Notes under the pieces: model-generated | Database searches by the model: none | What the model saw: only the letters and a program-made list of their open reading frames with translations | Told to the model about the DNA's origin: nothing | Source of the DNA: Entomortierella parvispora | Taxonomy: Eukaryota > Mortierellomycota > Mortierellomycetes > Mortierellales > Mortierellaceae | Direction of reading: 5' to 3' | Assembly (NCBI GenBank): GCA_963573315.1 | Contig: OY752148.1 | Location: 1,045,263 to 1,109,262 of the forward strand | Length of the DNA: 64,000 nt | In this document: positions 23,201 to 33,785 of the stretch, piece by piece | Position numbering within the stretch: the stretch's first letter is position 1 | How the letters are laid out: every line of letters begins with the position of its first letter | Translations under genes and position numbers: made by a program

Positions 23201-23682
23201 GGGAGTGGGAAGATGGTTTGCGTGGAGTCGGGGTTAATGTGGTGGACCGTGAGGTCGTTGTTGTTGTTGTGGATATTGATTTCGAGGAGGAAGAGTCTTG
23301 GATGAGAGCGCAGGGGTGTTGGACTGCAGGGGGGATGAGGAAGGAAGAGGAGAAAGAGGAAGGATCAATGGCATGCGCAGAACAAGGAAAAAAAAAAAAA
23401 AACGCCGCAAAGGGTGTGCGCACTTTGCGCGTGTTCCTTCGGTGCACGTGCAGGGAGTGACCGTGGAATGCGAGTTGGTGGCAAAGGATTTTAATTACCC
23501 GTGGTGGCCGGTGGTATAACAGAATGCTTACTTTTGTCGCTGCTGTTGTTGCTGCAGCTGTTGGTCGGGCTGTTGCTGTCGCCACTGTGGCCGGTATTGC
23601 TGCCGTTACGCAGAGAAGACGACGACGACTGCTTGCGGGAATGCGAAGACGGATGCAGATGCTGAAACATGGACTTGATCAT
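20289..23682 (-). CDS. MRS6: Rab escort protein (Rab geranylgeranyltransferase component A)
   Basis: GDI/CHM family protein that presents newly made Rab GTPases to the prenyltransferase in the cytosol. The conserved body starts at ATG 23159 with FDAIVLGTGFTQTIVAAALA, the family's dinucleotide-type fold, then HLDENDYYGGE. Exons (minus): 23159-22928, 22817-22203, 22039-21932, 21841-21718, 21604-21419, 21333-21137, 21043-20289, closing to 738 residues. Later family blocks include LSPKLLYSRG, the GRYGNSAYLCPLYGVGSE region and YGGIYML. The C-terminal ~180 residues hold a Ser/Thr/Ala-rich insert (~20560-20930). A further upstream exon (23682-23532, donor A|GTAAGC) splices in frame to 23323 and would add ~105 residues; it has the better start context (CACCATGATC). 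A near-universal N-terminus at residue 1 of the shorter form makes that form the safer protein. Confidence 0.88.
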
Positions 23683-25392
23683 GGTGAATGAGTGTGTTAG
23701 AATAGGAGGAGAGAGTGAGAAGGACAAACTACGCAGGACCCAGGATAGAATTATTCTGGGAGGGAACAATGGACGCACGAGACACTGCAGCACAGTCTGG
23801 GAAAGAAAAAAATGGAGGGAAAAGAGGAGAGATTGAGACGGAAAAATAGCGGTGAGAGGAGAAGGAAGAAAGAGGCAGAAAAGTAGAAACAGTTCTTCTC
23901 TCTGAGCATCGTTCCTTTTATCCAGATCGACTTGCTCTTTCTGTTGGATTCTTCCTCAACGAAAATGAAAAAAAGGAGAACAAAAGACGCGCTCAGACAA
24001 GAAAAAAAAAGATCGACTGGTAGACACATTCAAAGGGAGAGAGGACAGATGTTCGACGCGAAGGAACTGTGTGCTCCCATCTCTTGGACCGGACAGAAGA
24101 GAGCAAAGTCTTCCAGCCTCTTTGCTGCTTCACATCGTTTTTGCTTGCCTGCTGCATGCGTGGTCATCAAAAGTATTCTTAGCTTGCACTGACACATCCC
24201 CTCCCCCCAAAACTCACACCTTTTGCCTCCTTTGGAGTGCTCAGAAAGCGAAAACCCCATCGCAGCTAACAACGACATGCTGTCGTCCACCTCTCTCCAG
24301 CAGAGTGCTCTCGCGGACAATTTGACGCCTGTGTAGAGAGAGTAGACAATCTCGCAATTGTCCGCCATTGGTACATGATGTACAGTGCTGTTGTTACCAA
24401 ATCCTTGATCTGCTCTCTACCCCCTCCCTTCCTCGCCTCTCTTACTCTTCCTTGTCCCCCAGCCCCACCGACAACCGCTTGCTCTCAAACCACTGTTATT
24501 TTTGAGAGGTTTGTGAGTTGCCTCCATTTCAACCATATCTCGTCCTAGACTCTCTTTGTGCTTCTATGTTTCCTCTCAAAAAGATGATCCTTCTCCTTGA
24601 ATGCTCTCTCAGTGCCTTTTTTTTTGCTGACAACGGCTCAAAATCAAAATTAACCCCTTTGAGCACTTCTGCTCAGCAACTATAGCTCGTCCAACAGCAA
24701 CAGCAACTGTTTTTCACGTCATTTCGTCTGAACGCTCTCATTCTTCAGGAAAAGAGAGCCATGGGTGATTTCGAGAACCAAAGACTCCATCGATCCGCCA
24801 TTGTTCTGTCGTCCACTTTTTACAAATATTTACTATAGTAGTCTGCAGCACACGCCAACCCTTGCAGCCCAATTCCGCCGTCGGTCGCCGCCGCCACTTT
24901 CTCTTCTTGCTCTCATATCCCGCGGATTTTCCCTCTTGATCATTCAGAGCATTTCTTTTCTAAGGCTAAGATAAAGTCCTCAATTCTTCTCAAATCATAG
25001 TGGATCTCTTTTTTCGTTCTCTGTTCTGGACAGTCTAGCCTTGTCGGCTTAGTCGACCCTACTCCCGCATTTGTTATTCCATTAGCCTGCTCTACATTCA
25101 CTCGCCTCTTCCAGCCTAGATCTTGGGTAGCATCCAACATTTCGCGCTATTCTTTCAAACTAGAGCCAATAATCCAAGCGGACCGAGGGCAGTACGCTAC
25201 TTCCTTCCCCCTTTCTCATATCCCTGCGCAACAAGTCTATGGACACAACGCGAGGTCAGACGACAAGGTGTTAGACAAACTAAATTCGTCCTGGGAAGAG
25301 CACATCGATCGTGATTTTCTTTCCACAACCTCACGCGAGCGATCTTTTTTTTTTTTTTTTTTTTTTAATTTCAACACAGAACGTAATTGAGC
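23683..25392. other. intergenic stretch between REP and Hsp70-like genes
   Basis: About 1.7 kb upstream of REP and downstream of the Hsp70-like gene. It is pyrimidine-rich on the plus strand with a poly-T run of ~22 near 25346. I see no gene in it. Confidence 0.4.
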
Positions 25393-27222
25393 TCAGACTG
25401 GATCTAAAAGGTTCATTGTGCCTGCCATCTTTGCAAACTCCCAGATCGCCTTGTCCACGTGCTCAAACGGTTTCGCTGCCTCCTTCTTGCGCTCAATTGT
25501 GTCTTCCTGAAGCCGGGCTGACGGGGGAGAGACTTCTATTGCCATGATTCGCTTCGTGGCCAAGTCCACCACCGTCAGCCGGATTTGGCTGTCACAGGTA
25601 CTGGAGTCCATCCTCACCCGAATCTGGGGCACACCTTGGGGAGCTGGAGGGATCCCCGAGAATTCCAACTTCCCCATGAACGTATTATCTTTTGTCAGTG
25701 CGCGCTGGCCCTCAAAGACTTTGACCATGACCCGATCCTGATAATCCGTCACGGTCGAAAAGTCGACTGAGTTTCGGATGGATCGGGCCGAATCCTCATC
25801 TGCAAATCGGTACATGACCCCGCCTGTGGTCTGGATCCCCACTGACAAAGGGTCGTATCCGAAACAACAGATCCCTGCGTCATTCCTATTGAGATTCCAG
25901 TGGCCGATTTTAGCGGCCCCGAACAAGGCTGTAATCTCTGGTCGGTCCCATCCGTTGTAAATCTTTGAACATTGGTTACCGCCAAAGTAATCTTTAAGGG
26001 CTGACTGAATAAAAGGGATCCTGGCGGATCCACCGGATAGGATAACGTCTTGAATGGCCTCCTTGGTCATTCCGGCATCTAGTAGTGCTTTGTCCATGGC
26101 CTCAAAAGTTTTCAAGAAAAGGTCCTTGTTGAGTTCCTCGAACTGGGAACGAGTTAATTGTTCATAAAAGACGTCGTCACTCTCAAACGGAGGGTTCGAC
26201 GTGGACGAGGACGAGGACAGGGGTCGGATCTCTATCCGAACCGATTTTCGAGAGGACAGGAGCTGTTTGGCCTTTTCGACTTCGCGTTCCAATTGCATCA
26301 TGAACCTATAGTTTCCGGAGAGGTCCCGAGATGTTCTTTTCTGATGAGCCAAGACCAAGTGATGGACAAGGCGACGATTGAAATCCTTCCCACCAAAGTC
26401 TGGATCGTGGACGGACGACAGAATTTCAGAAATGCCAGAATCTTGTAAGAGGATTGTGGCCTCGAGTGTCGAGCCTCCCAAATGATACACAGCGACGGCT
26501 CGTTCTTCCTCAATGATCCAAGCCAGATCATTTTGGACTCCATAAGACGAAAGGATTGATTTCAAGCCCAGGATGTTTCCCGCTATATCCGGGTGTACAT
26601 CGGCTATAGCCGAGGCTATAGCGTGCCTTCGATCTTCTATCGTGTCATCAAGATTCATGTAGGAAGGCTTGACCATAGCGAGAAGGCCTATTCTTCCACC
26701 AGTGATTGACTCTCCAATGGTCTGAAGCTTCTTCAGATATTTAGCTGTAATGTCCTGTAGAGTCCACGCCTGGTGTCCAGTGACCTTTGGTCTTACTGCC
26801 GATAAGTCCTTAAAAATAAAGGCAAACGGGTGTTTAAGATTAAAGAGAGTGTTGAACGGATGCACAAAAAGGTCTTCGTCTGTGCCCTCTGGGATCAGCA
26901 GAAACCCCTCAGGTGTCCACGAGGAATATACTGGCCCGGGGGCCGATTGAATTCCAGGACTGACAGAGATCAGCTGTGGTCGACCATTGTCATCCAGGAC
27001 GCCTAGGCGAGTGATATGAGATCCGATTTCTGAAGAAAGTGCACAGCGGTGAGAAGGCAGATTGAAAATTTCCTCGGTAAAGTGGCAGAGAAGAATGTGC
27101 TTCTTACGAATAGCCAAGGCTGTAGGGGAGTCTTTCTGTACACGTACGGCAGTGATTGTCCACGTCAGAGCGGTTAGGGCTGTCAAAGCCATGATTAATC
27201 CTTTCATGACCGATGGTTTCAT
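25393..27222 (-). CDS. divergent ER/secreted Hsp70-like protein
   Basis: A single-exon, 609-residue protein beginning with a signal sequence (MKPSVMKGLIMALTALTALT). Family landmarks are VHDPDFGGKDFNRRLVHHL, a LTRSQFEELNKDLF block, and VILSGGSARIPFIQ with ALFGAA further on; these are the Hsp70 subdomain IIB/IIA signatures. A short beta-rich substrate-binding region follows (LSVGIQTTGGVMYRF). Two nucleotide-binding loops are eroded: phosphate-1 DLGTT is absent, replaced near residue 50 by SEIGSHITRLG, and phosphate-2 DLGGGT reads HLGGSTLE. Weak ATPase or a pseudo-chaperone is therefore possible. The C-terminus (LLDPV) lacks an HDEL/KDEL signal. An in-frame ATG at 27423 would bury the signal sequence, so 27222 is preferred. 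The closest known group is the ER-type (BiP/Lhs1-like) Hsp70s, by inference. Confidence 0.82.
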   Translation of the reverse strand: MKPSVMKGLIMALTALTALTWTITAVRVQKDSPTALAIRKKHILLCHFTEEIFNLPSHRCALSSEIGSHITRLGVLDDNGRPQLISVSPGIQSAPGPVYSSWTPEGFLLIPEGTDEDLFVHPFNTLFNLKHPFAFIFKDLSAVRPKVTGHQAWTLQDITAKYLKKLQTIGESITGGRIGLLAMVKPSYMNLDDTIEDRRHAIASAIADVHPDIAGNILGLKSILSSYGVQNDLAWIIEEERAVAVYHLGGSTLEATILLQDSGISEILSSVHDPDFGGKDFNRRLVHHLVLAHQKRTSRDLSGNYRFMMQLEREVEKAKQLLSSRKSVRIEIRPLSSSSSTSNPPFESDDVFYEQLTRSQFEELNKDLFLKTFEAMDKALLDAGMTKEAIQDVILSGGSARIPFIQSALKDYFGGNQCSKIYNGWDRPEITALFGAAKIGHWNLNRNDAGICCFGYDPLSVGIQTTGGVMYRFADEDSARSIRNSVDFSTVTDYQDRVMVKVFEGQRALTKDNTFMGKLEFSGIPPAPQGVPQIRVRMDSSTCDSQIRLTVVDLATKRIMAIEVSPPSARLQEDTIERKKEAAKPFEHVDKAIWEFAKMAGTMNLLDPV

Positions 27223-27666
27223 GAATGGGAAAAGAAAGGAAGGAGAAGGAGGAGCGTGATGAGAAGTGAGGAGATCAGAGGAAGAAAAGAAACGCTCATC
27301 TTTATCTGAGTGTCTCAACTCTAACGTGTCCGCACGGTGTGTGGCCACCGAATTTTTGACCTTTCCCCTTTTTTTGCTATGCTCTTCACAAAGTTTATCG
27401 GCGTATTCATTTTTTATGTTCAAGCGTTTGCGGAGCGGCGGAGCGGGAGGAGGAAAGAGAAGGAGATGGGCAGTCGATGAGCTGACGGTTATGTGATATG
27501 TCTAGTCTTCTTCAATATGGTTATACTTGTTTTGTGTGGTGATGTTGCACTATCTTAATGCTTCTTTGGCGTAGGGGGACTGAGCGTGAAATAGAGAAAG
27601 TGAATGGTGGTAAATATTGAGACAAAATCACAACTAGGAGTCAACTGGAAAAGTTCAAAAGGCCAC
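27223..27666. other. spacer between cytochrome c1 3' end and Hsp70-like gene
   Basis: Holds the short upstream region of the Hsp70-like gene and the 3' flank of cytochrome c1 (both on the minus strand). No other feature is seen. Confidence 0.4.
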
Positions 27667-29149
27667 TTACTTGTACAGGATCTTGCGAGTCTTGATACCG
27701 GCCCACTTGTGTCTCTTAAGGTAGACTGACAATCCAGTCAAGAGGGCCAAAAGCGTCAACGCCTTCATACCCATCTTCTTGCGCTCATCCATCTCGGGCT
27801 CGGCAGCCCAGGACAAGAAAATAGTCACATCCTTAGCCATCTGCGATGTCGTTGCTGGGGTACCGTCCTCGTATTCAATCAGACCGTCGTAAAGGACACG
27901 GGCCATACCAATGGCTCCACCGGGGAAATAAGGGTTGAAGTTCAAACCCTCACGGATTTCAACGCCGGCTGGGGGATCCTGGTAGCCGGTCAAAAGCGAG
28001 AAAACATAGTCGGCACCACCGTGACGAGCCTTGATCATTAACGACAGGTCTGGGGGGTAGGCTCCAGCGTTTCCGGCGCGAGCCTGCTCCTCGTTGGCGT
28101 AAGGGCGGGGCATGTAGTCAGAAGGCTTTCCAGGACGGTCAAAGTAGTCACCAATGTCGTTGGGTCCATCCCTGTATTCGTGCTCCTCGGCCATGGCCTT
28201 CACTTCGGCTTCAGTGTGAGAGACACCGATCAAGTTGCGCCAGGCAATACGATCGAGAGAGTGGCAAGCCGCGCAGACCTCCTTGTAGACTTGGTAACCA
28301 CGGCGGATGCTGTGTGATATTAAAGCAATATGGAATGCAGTCGCGTGTCAGTTTCTGTAGAGACTAAATGTGGTGTCATGACGACAGTTGGAGATCTCGA
28401 GCACATGTCCAGTAAGGGTTCCTGCAAGTCCATAGGACTGAATGCGTATACTTAGCGCCTATCGAGTATCCCTTGCTCTTTAAAGTCGAAGTCGACGATC
28501 TGTCATAATGTCGATCCTATTGGTTGCGATATCCTCCTGATGCTTGCTCTCCTGAAGCAATTCTTCCGGAATAAACGGTCCTACAGAGAAAACAGTATCC
28601 CTATGAAACAGTCATTCGAGCCCTTACGCAGCATGGTCAAAGGTGGCAAGGTTCTTCTTGTGGTCCCAGGGGTAGACAGGGGCGTGGAGACCGTCGGCGG
28701 CCATGTTGGCATCAACCGAGTCCATGGTCATATAAGCAAGAGCACCAACAGTGGCAACACCAGCAGCAGCCATAGACATGTTCTTGGAGTTCTATAAAAA
28801 TGTTACGTGTCAAAAAAGGCCGAGGACGTGTTAAAAGGGCGATCCGCGGCAATCCCATCATGCATGGTCGGACACGGGTCGATCCGAAACGGTTATTCCG
28901 AGATTGTAAATTTTAAATCCGAAATTCCCGAAATGTGATTGTTACCATGCTGGAGGCAGCAGCAGCAGAGCCGGTGGACTGGTGGCGGACCTATGGGTAG
29001 TATCAGAAGGGTGTGGTATGGTCAGCGGGGCAGATCCGATCCTAGGCAGGCATTGCGGGTTCTATGAGACAGCGGAAGAACGTTGCCGGTACCTGGACAG
29101 CGAGGCGCTGAACGGCCTGGCGGGTGGATTGGGCAGGGAGACGGAACAT
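27667..29149 (-). CDS. CYT1: cytochrome c1, heme protein of respiratory complex III
   Basis: Four exons (29149-29093, 28990-28946, 28791-28628, 28309-27667) close to 302 residues. An Arg/Ser/Gln-rich N-terminus ([19 protein letters not shown]) is a mitochondrial presequence. An Ala-rich bipartite sorting segment follows before the mature domain. The heme attachment site CAACH lies in [18 protein letters not shown], and the axial Met region [21 protein letters not shown] block is clear ([17 protein letters not shown]). A C-terminal membrane anchor and basic tail end in KTRKILYK. The protein passes electrons from the Rieske centre to cytochrome c at the inner membrane. The length equals family norms. 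The promoter has a perfect 14-bp CACGTG palindrome at 29307. Confidence 0.95.
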
Positions 29150-29306
29150 TGTGAGAAGATTGGATATATAGATAGGGAGGGATGTTCGTTATGAAAGGAT
29201 CTTCCTAGGCTGATTCCAGACTTAACAAGGGAGGCGGGAGAGGGAGGGTGGTGGTGGAGGAGGAGGATGCGAGGACGATGGAATGAATCCCTTGAACGCG
29301 CGCTCC

Positions 29307-29320
29307 GAGTCACGTGACTC
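29307..29320. promoter_or_regulatory. 14-bp palindrome with CACGTG core upstream of cytochrome c1
   Basis: GAGTCACGTGACTC is a perfect palindrome 158 bp upstream of the cytochrome c1 start. The TCACGTGA core matches the binding site of Cbf1-type bHLH factors, which control respiratory genes in several yeasts (family knowledge); binding here is inference. Confidence 0.6.
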
Positions 29321-29539
29321 TTAAATTGTGGTGAATCCGAGGTTTGTTGGTTGGAGGGGGCTTGCTTGTCTGACCGTAGTCGGCGGACGACCTGCTCGTC
29401 TGATATGTTCCATATCTACCGAACCCAGGGGCAGGGTTGAAAGAAGGACTTGCTTGTTCGAATATATCCTCTCTATCGGGATCCGGGCCTTTAACTTGTC
29501 TGTAGTCTCGTTCATAGTGGTGGAATAAAGTAGTCTCGA

Positions 29540-30410
29540 AAAATAACGGTTGGTCTTCCCTAAAGGTTTCCTAAAAGCTCTCTCGCTCTGCTGCTCGTAT
29601 GGAACAAGTTTCCGTATATCAGAGGCAGAGCCGACGAAGAAGCAGAAAGAGTTGTGTGTGGCAAAGACAACTCTCCCATGCCTCACGTCCAGCCTACCCT
29701 TTTATATGTGGTAGATGGTGGCTTAGAAGGTCAAATCCACGACAAAATGTGGTGGACTAGGGACTCCTTCGTTCGGGGATGCAAAACCTTCAACCTCAGC
29801 AACAACTCTCTCGCTCTCACTCTAAATCTTTTTAGACATGTTTGGTGTTTGGGGTAGACTTGGAATTCTTTTGTTTAGGGTACTCTCCAGTTGTTTTCTC
29901 TTTCTGCCCGATGCAACAGTTCGTAGTAGGCGACGCAGTGGAAGAAACAAAGTAGTGGCAGAGGTCGTTTGTGAAAAGAAGACAACAGCGTCTGTCCGCG
30001 GCTCATATGTACATGTGGCTTAGCAGCCCAAGCCAAAACCACGACATAAATGTGGAGTGTTTGGGATCAAGAGGGACTTGGTCCTCAGGTGTCTCTGGCG
30101 TAGGGATTCCGGAATCGGTGTTTCCTTTCCGCTCATGCTTGAAGGTGTTTGTTGTTGAAGTCGACTCGCAGTAGTTAGAATTGATTTCTTTGTGCCCTAA
30201 TAAACTCTCTTTTCTCGTGCCTTCTCGGAGGAATCAGATATCCAAACGAGCAGCAACGACGCAGAAAGAGAGGTGTGCAAATGAAGACACCTCTATCATC
30301 AATCCGCGTCCAAATCATACTCTTATGGCCCGGTGGTTTACCCCTCAGGCCAAATGACCGCGCAATGCGTTCTCAGTAAAGGGTGCATTCCTCTGTGGTG
30401 GTGCATTCCT
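29540..30410 (+). repeat. three diverged ~300-bp non-coding repeats with hairpins
   Basis: Three segments share the same order of short anchors. CGACGA/CGACGCAG occurs at 29632, 29931 and 30257. GTGGCTTAG occurs at 29718 and 30015. CCACGAC followed by AAATGTGG occurs at 29737 and 30039. Copies 1 and 3 carry an 8-bp hairpin just after the first anchor (29648-29674; 30269-30294) whose stems differ by a compensating pair. No open frame runs through the array. Confidence 0.55.
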
Positions 30411-30496
30411 CTGTGGTTGTGTCTAAGAGGGAAAAAATCGTTTATTCAAAAGTGCTCAGGACATCAAGTACAGAAAGCTCCAGGGGATCACGGATA

Positions 30497-32897
30497 TCAA
30501 ATCACACGTTCGTTTTCCACTGTTTCCGTCTGACCAACCGAGTTTTTGAACTTGGCGGCCAGTCGGACTTCAGTGAAGCTTTCATTGTGCCAAACATGAA
30601 TCATGTTTACGCCGTGGTTTAACATCTCGTCCGTCTGCCAATGTGGATTCCGGAGGTAATCGTCCTGTCTCGTGAAGTGGATTACCCATCCCTGAAGTGC
30701 GCTGATGAGGTTCTTATAGTGGAGGACTTTTTCAATGTGCTTTTGGATCTGAGGAGGAGTCTCCGTTACCACTAGCTCCAGTGTAAATGAAGACCCGTCT
30801 TTTGATGTGATCACGATGTCGCAGTATAGAGAATCCATGTGGTATTGGCCGGTGACTTGATAGCCATTTCGTGCAGAGAGCCAGTTCACGAGAATTCTAA
30901 TCGTTTCCGAGTCGTACACGCTTTCTCGAGGCACACACCGGTATAGCCTTCCGTTTACACGAACGGGGGCTATTTTGTACGACAATCGACCGGCTTGTGT
31001 CATCAACTCCTTGTCGAATAAAGGGAGAACAGACGTGGTAACCCGCAAAATATCCAGTAAGTCGTCATCAGATCTCGTGGGAGGTCTAAAATTCGGCGCA
31101 TTGGGGTACACATCCGGCATAACAGTCTGAAGAATCAAAGAGTCCATAAGAGGCGATGCGATTTTGAAGTTGTTTTCTGGCATCGGATACAGCACACCTA
31201 GAGCCGCTAGAAACTCCGCGAGCTTGGTCTCTTCACGCTTATCGAAACGCACAGTCATTTCACTTGTGTTTCCGAGAAATAATGACCGATACAAGGCCAA
31301 AGCTGGCATTTGGTCGCCCGTCTTTTCTGTGAGGTCTTCCACCAATTTCTGGAATGTTCCATATTCTCGCATTCTGCTGAGCAGAGATCCTTTGACAGAT
31401 CTCCAAAGGTCCATACTAATTTGCTGGCCAGCAGGTTCGCGTGCAAGGCGGTCTTCCAATGCAACGCCACAGATATTGACCAACCCTGCATGTCTGTAAA
31501 AGAAAACCATGATAAATAAATGACCTCGAGATAAGATCTATAGCAGCTGGGAATTGCTTACCCCCTGGATTGGAAGAAAACGTCTTCGATGACGCTATCT
31601 TCAATAGATTTGCTACGGTCCTTTGCAAATTCACGATAGAGTTCGCCCACCTGGTCCAGCGAAAGGCTTGTATTCTGAAAGTTGTCGCTAGAATTGAACG
31701 GCGAGACTCCTGGAGGTGTTTGGTTCAGCTGGAGAATGGCATACGTCCCAACTGAAACGACAGAGTGGATAACATGTGCCGGTTTCTCCGTCCCTCTACT
31801 TGGATCGTTCCTGATATGGCGGAGGACACTTAGCATTGAAGAACAGACACCGCTGGCATTATCTTGATGCACACTATCGAACTCATCGAAGAAAATAATC
31901 ACGGGGCGAGTCCATCTCTTCTGGGCAGTCGAGAAGGCCTCACGAAAGCCGTCGGAGTCCTTGAAATCCAGCACATAACCAAGACTCCTAAAGAGGGTAC
32001 AGAGAGACAACCAGAACTCGTTCTCGCTGGAGACATTTACAATCTGAAGATCGAGGCTGTTCATAAGTTAGTTGATTGTATGATACATAAATGAGCGGAG
32101 TATATGCAGCATGCGCTTACTATATGCACTCGAAGTCGTTCTTCAGACTCTCCATGGCATCGACTATTCGGGAGGATTTTCCGGACGCTCGGGCTCCATA
32201 TACGCGTACAAACTCACCGCAGAGTATTTTTTGGACAAGGGGGCTGTTGCTCTCTGTTTGGTCGGCGTAATAGACAAGCCGGCGTATATCCAAGAACACA
32301 GTGCTGTTTGCTTTGAAACACTTGCGTTGTGGTTCTACAACATTATGTTGGAGGCGTCTTTTTTTGAAACTATTATTTTAGCGTAAGGTACACAAACATC
32401 AGTACGTCAAAAATCAGTGAGGAGTAGACGAGAATACAAAACACTGCATGAAAAAGCGGGCATTTTTGTCGGTGTACGGTCGGCATGCGCGGACCATAGG
32501 GCCAGAAGACAGAGGGGCTATCCTCCGTTCTTGCCCCCAGCCAAATATGATTCTGCTAGACGTTACCTGCAGCTTGGATAATGATGTATGTGTTGTCAGG
32601 CCTCTCAGGGAACAGCTCGGAAAGGCTTGTCTCTGAATCGTCAAGCATCGTCTTGTCGTCCAGATCCTCGGGTTCGATGGCGCTCTTGAGTCTAACATCC
32701 TTGTTTGCGGGGATCGTTGCTCGCCAAAGCACCAGGTTGTTTGCGTCAATGTTGTCAAATTCTTTTGGTTTCTTTGCAAATATTGCGGCTCTCAGGTCAT
32801 CAACATCGGTATCTGAGTCCGTAATCTTGACTTCGAAGACCGAAGACATAGGGTCGCCACTGACGAGACAGCGCAATGTGAGTGTGTTTGCAGCCAT
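30497..32897 (-). CDS. Crinkler (CRN)-type effector: header + P-loop NTPase + nuclease-like C-terminus
   Basis: Exons 32897-32567, 32517-32445, 32369-32121, 32056-31562 and 31493-30497 close to 714 residues. Residues 1-110 are the ubiquitin-like Crinkler header (LTLRCLVSGDPMSSVFEVKI, then NLVLWRATIP and NTYIIIQ). A Walker A loop GARASGKS is at ~193-200 and Walker B VIIFFDEFDS at ~270-279. The C-terminal exon ends in a compact alpha/beta module (YCDIVITSKD, FTLELVV, HIEKVLHY, GWVIHF) that resembles the PD-(D/E)xK nuclease fold paired with P-loop NTPases in CR-type Crinklers. There is no signal peptide, as is usual for fungal Crinklers. The second exon is the weakest part of the model: its first intron is only 49 bp and its donor is GTGTTT. 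Family members are proposed host- or competitor-directed effectors acting in nuclei; the role here is unknown. Confidence 0.85.
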
Positions 32898-33377
32898 GGA
32901 TGGAGGTTTGTACCAGAGAAGAGTGGAGGTGTGTGTGTGCGGATAAAGAAGTTGATGAGCCTTTTTCTGCTTTTTCTTGAAGCAGTCATTCAATAATAAT
33001 CTAAGGATTAAATTATTCAGAGTTTCACCTAGGATTATTTATTCCAAATAGTCTAAAGCGTTTTTTAATCTGTTGTTCTGAGCATTCTTCAAATTTGCAG
33101 CCATAATGCTGTTCTCTTGTAAGCAAGCTCCTCTCCTAGGAAACGTAAAAGAACTCTTAGAAAAGAGAAGGCTCGATGGGAGAAAGAGGAGGTGAACTCT
33201 TTATGTAACCCCCTTTTGATAAAGTGTCTGTTGTAAATAAACGATCGCTTTAAGAGTACTTATCCAGGGGCTCCAGGATTTCAGGACGACTGTCTTCCAC
33301 AGGAACCATGTCGATACCCCCACTCCCCTCGAATCATTTGTGCATTTTGATACCATGATTGGTAATTTTATATCGGT
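32898..33377. other. promoter region of Crinkler gene and spacer
   Basis: AT-rich upstream DNA (32985-33070) and a purine-rich patch (33145-33195). No gene seen. Confidence 0.35.
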
Positions 33378-33785
33378 CTAGTCACCCACCAGGGCGCGCA
33401 AGGTCGTCTGCGTGGATTCTTGATCAGCTGCTCGTCTATGCTGAGCAGGGTGACCTTGTGCTTTGGTGTTACTTTGGCATCGCTTCACTTGGTTGCGTTG
33501 TTGAGTGTGGTAAGGAAAGAAACGAGCGGTGAGATATGTTTCTTCATTTTTTTCATTGTAACTACGGTCACTGCGAGAATGCTTCAGTTGAGTTCTCTCG
33601 TTATGGGGGTCGTTGAATCTGAATAGTCCAGGAACGCCCTCACAATCCAAATTTCCAGAGACTCGCCCGTGCAGCTCATTTTCCATAACAACACACTTTT
33701 TTCCGCGGTCTTGGATTGCAATTGGGAAGGTTATGACTTGTCTTTTCTTGAAAACAGAAACTAGACTACTTTCAGGTACAGCCAT
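33378..33785 (-). CDS. possible small hypothetical protein (135 aa)
   Basis: A single open frame of 135 residues, rich in Gln, Arg, Asn and His with no recognised domain. It starts MAVPESSLVSVFKKRQVIT, and a minus-strand TATATTA-like element lies ~45 bp upstream (near 33830). No signal peptide or membrane span. It may be a chance open frame; only length and a plausible upstream TATA support it. Confidence 0.25.
   Translation of the reverse strand: MAVPESSLVSVFKKRQVITFPIAIQDRGKKCVVMENELHGRVSGNLDCEGVPGLFRFNDPHNERTQLKHSRSDRSYNEKNEETYLTARFFPYHTQQRNQVKRCQSNTKAQGHPAQHRRAADQESTQTTLRALVGD

Noticed and set aside
23095..23519. Plus-strand open frames opposite the REP N-terminus
   Set aside because: Low-complexity Val/Glu/Lys-rich frames antisense to the REP exons.
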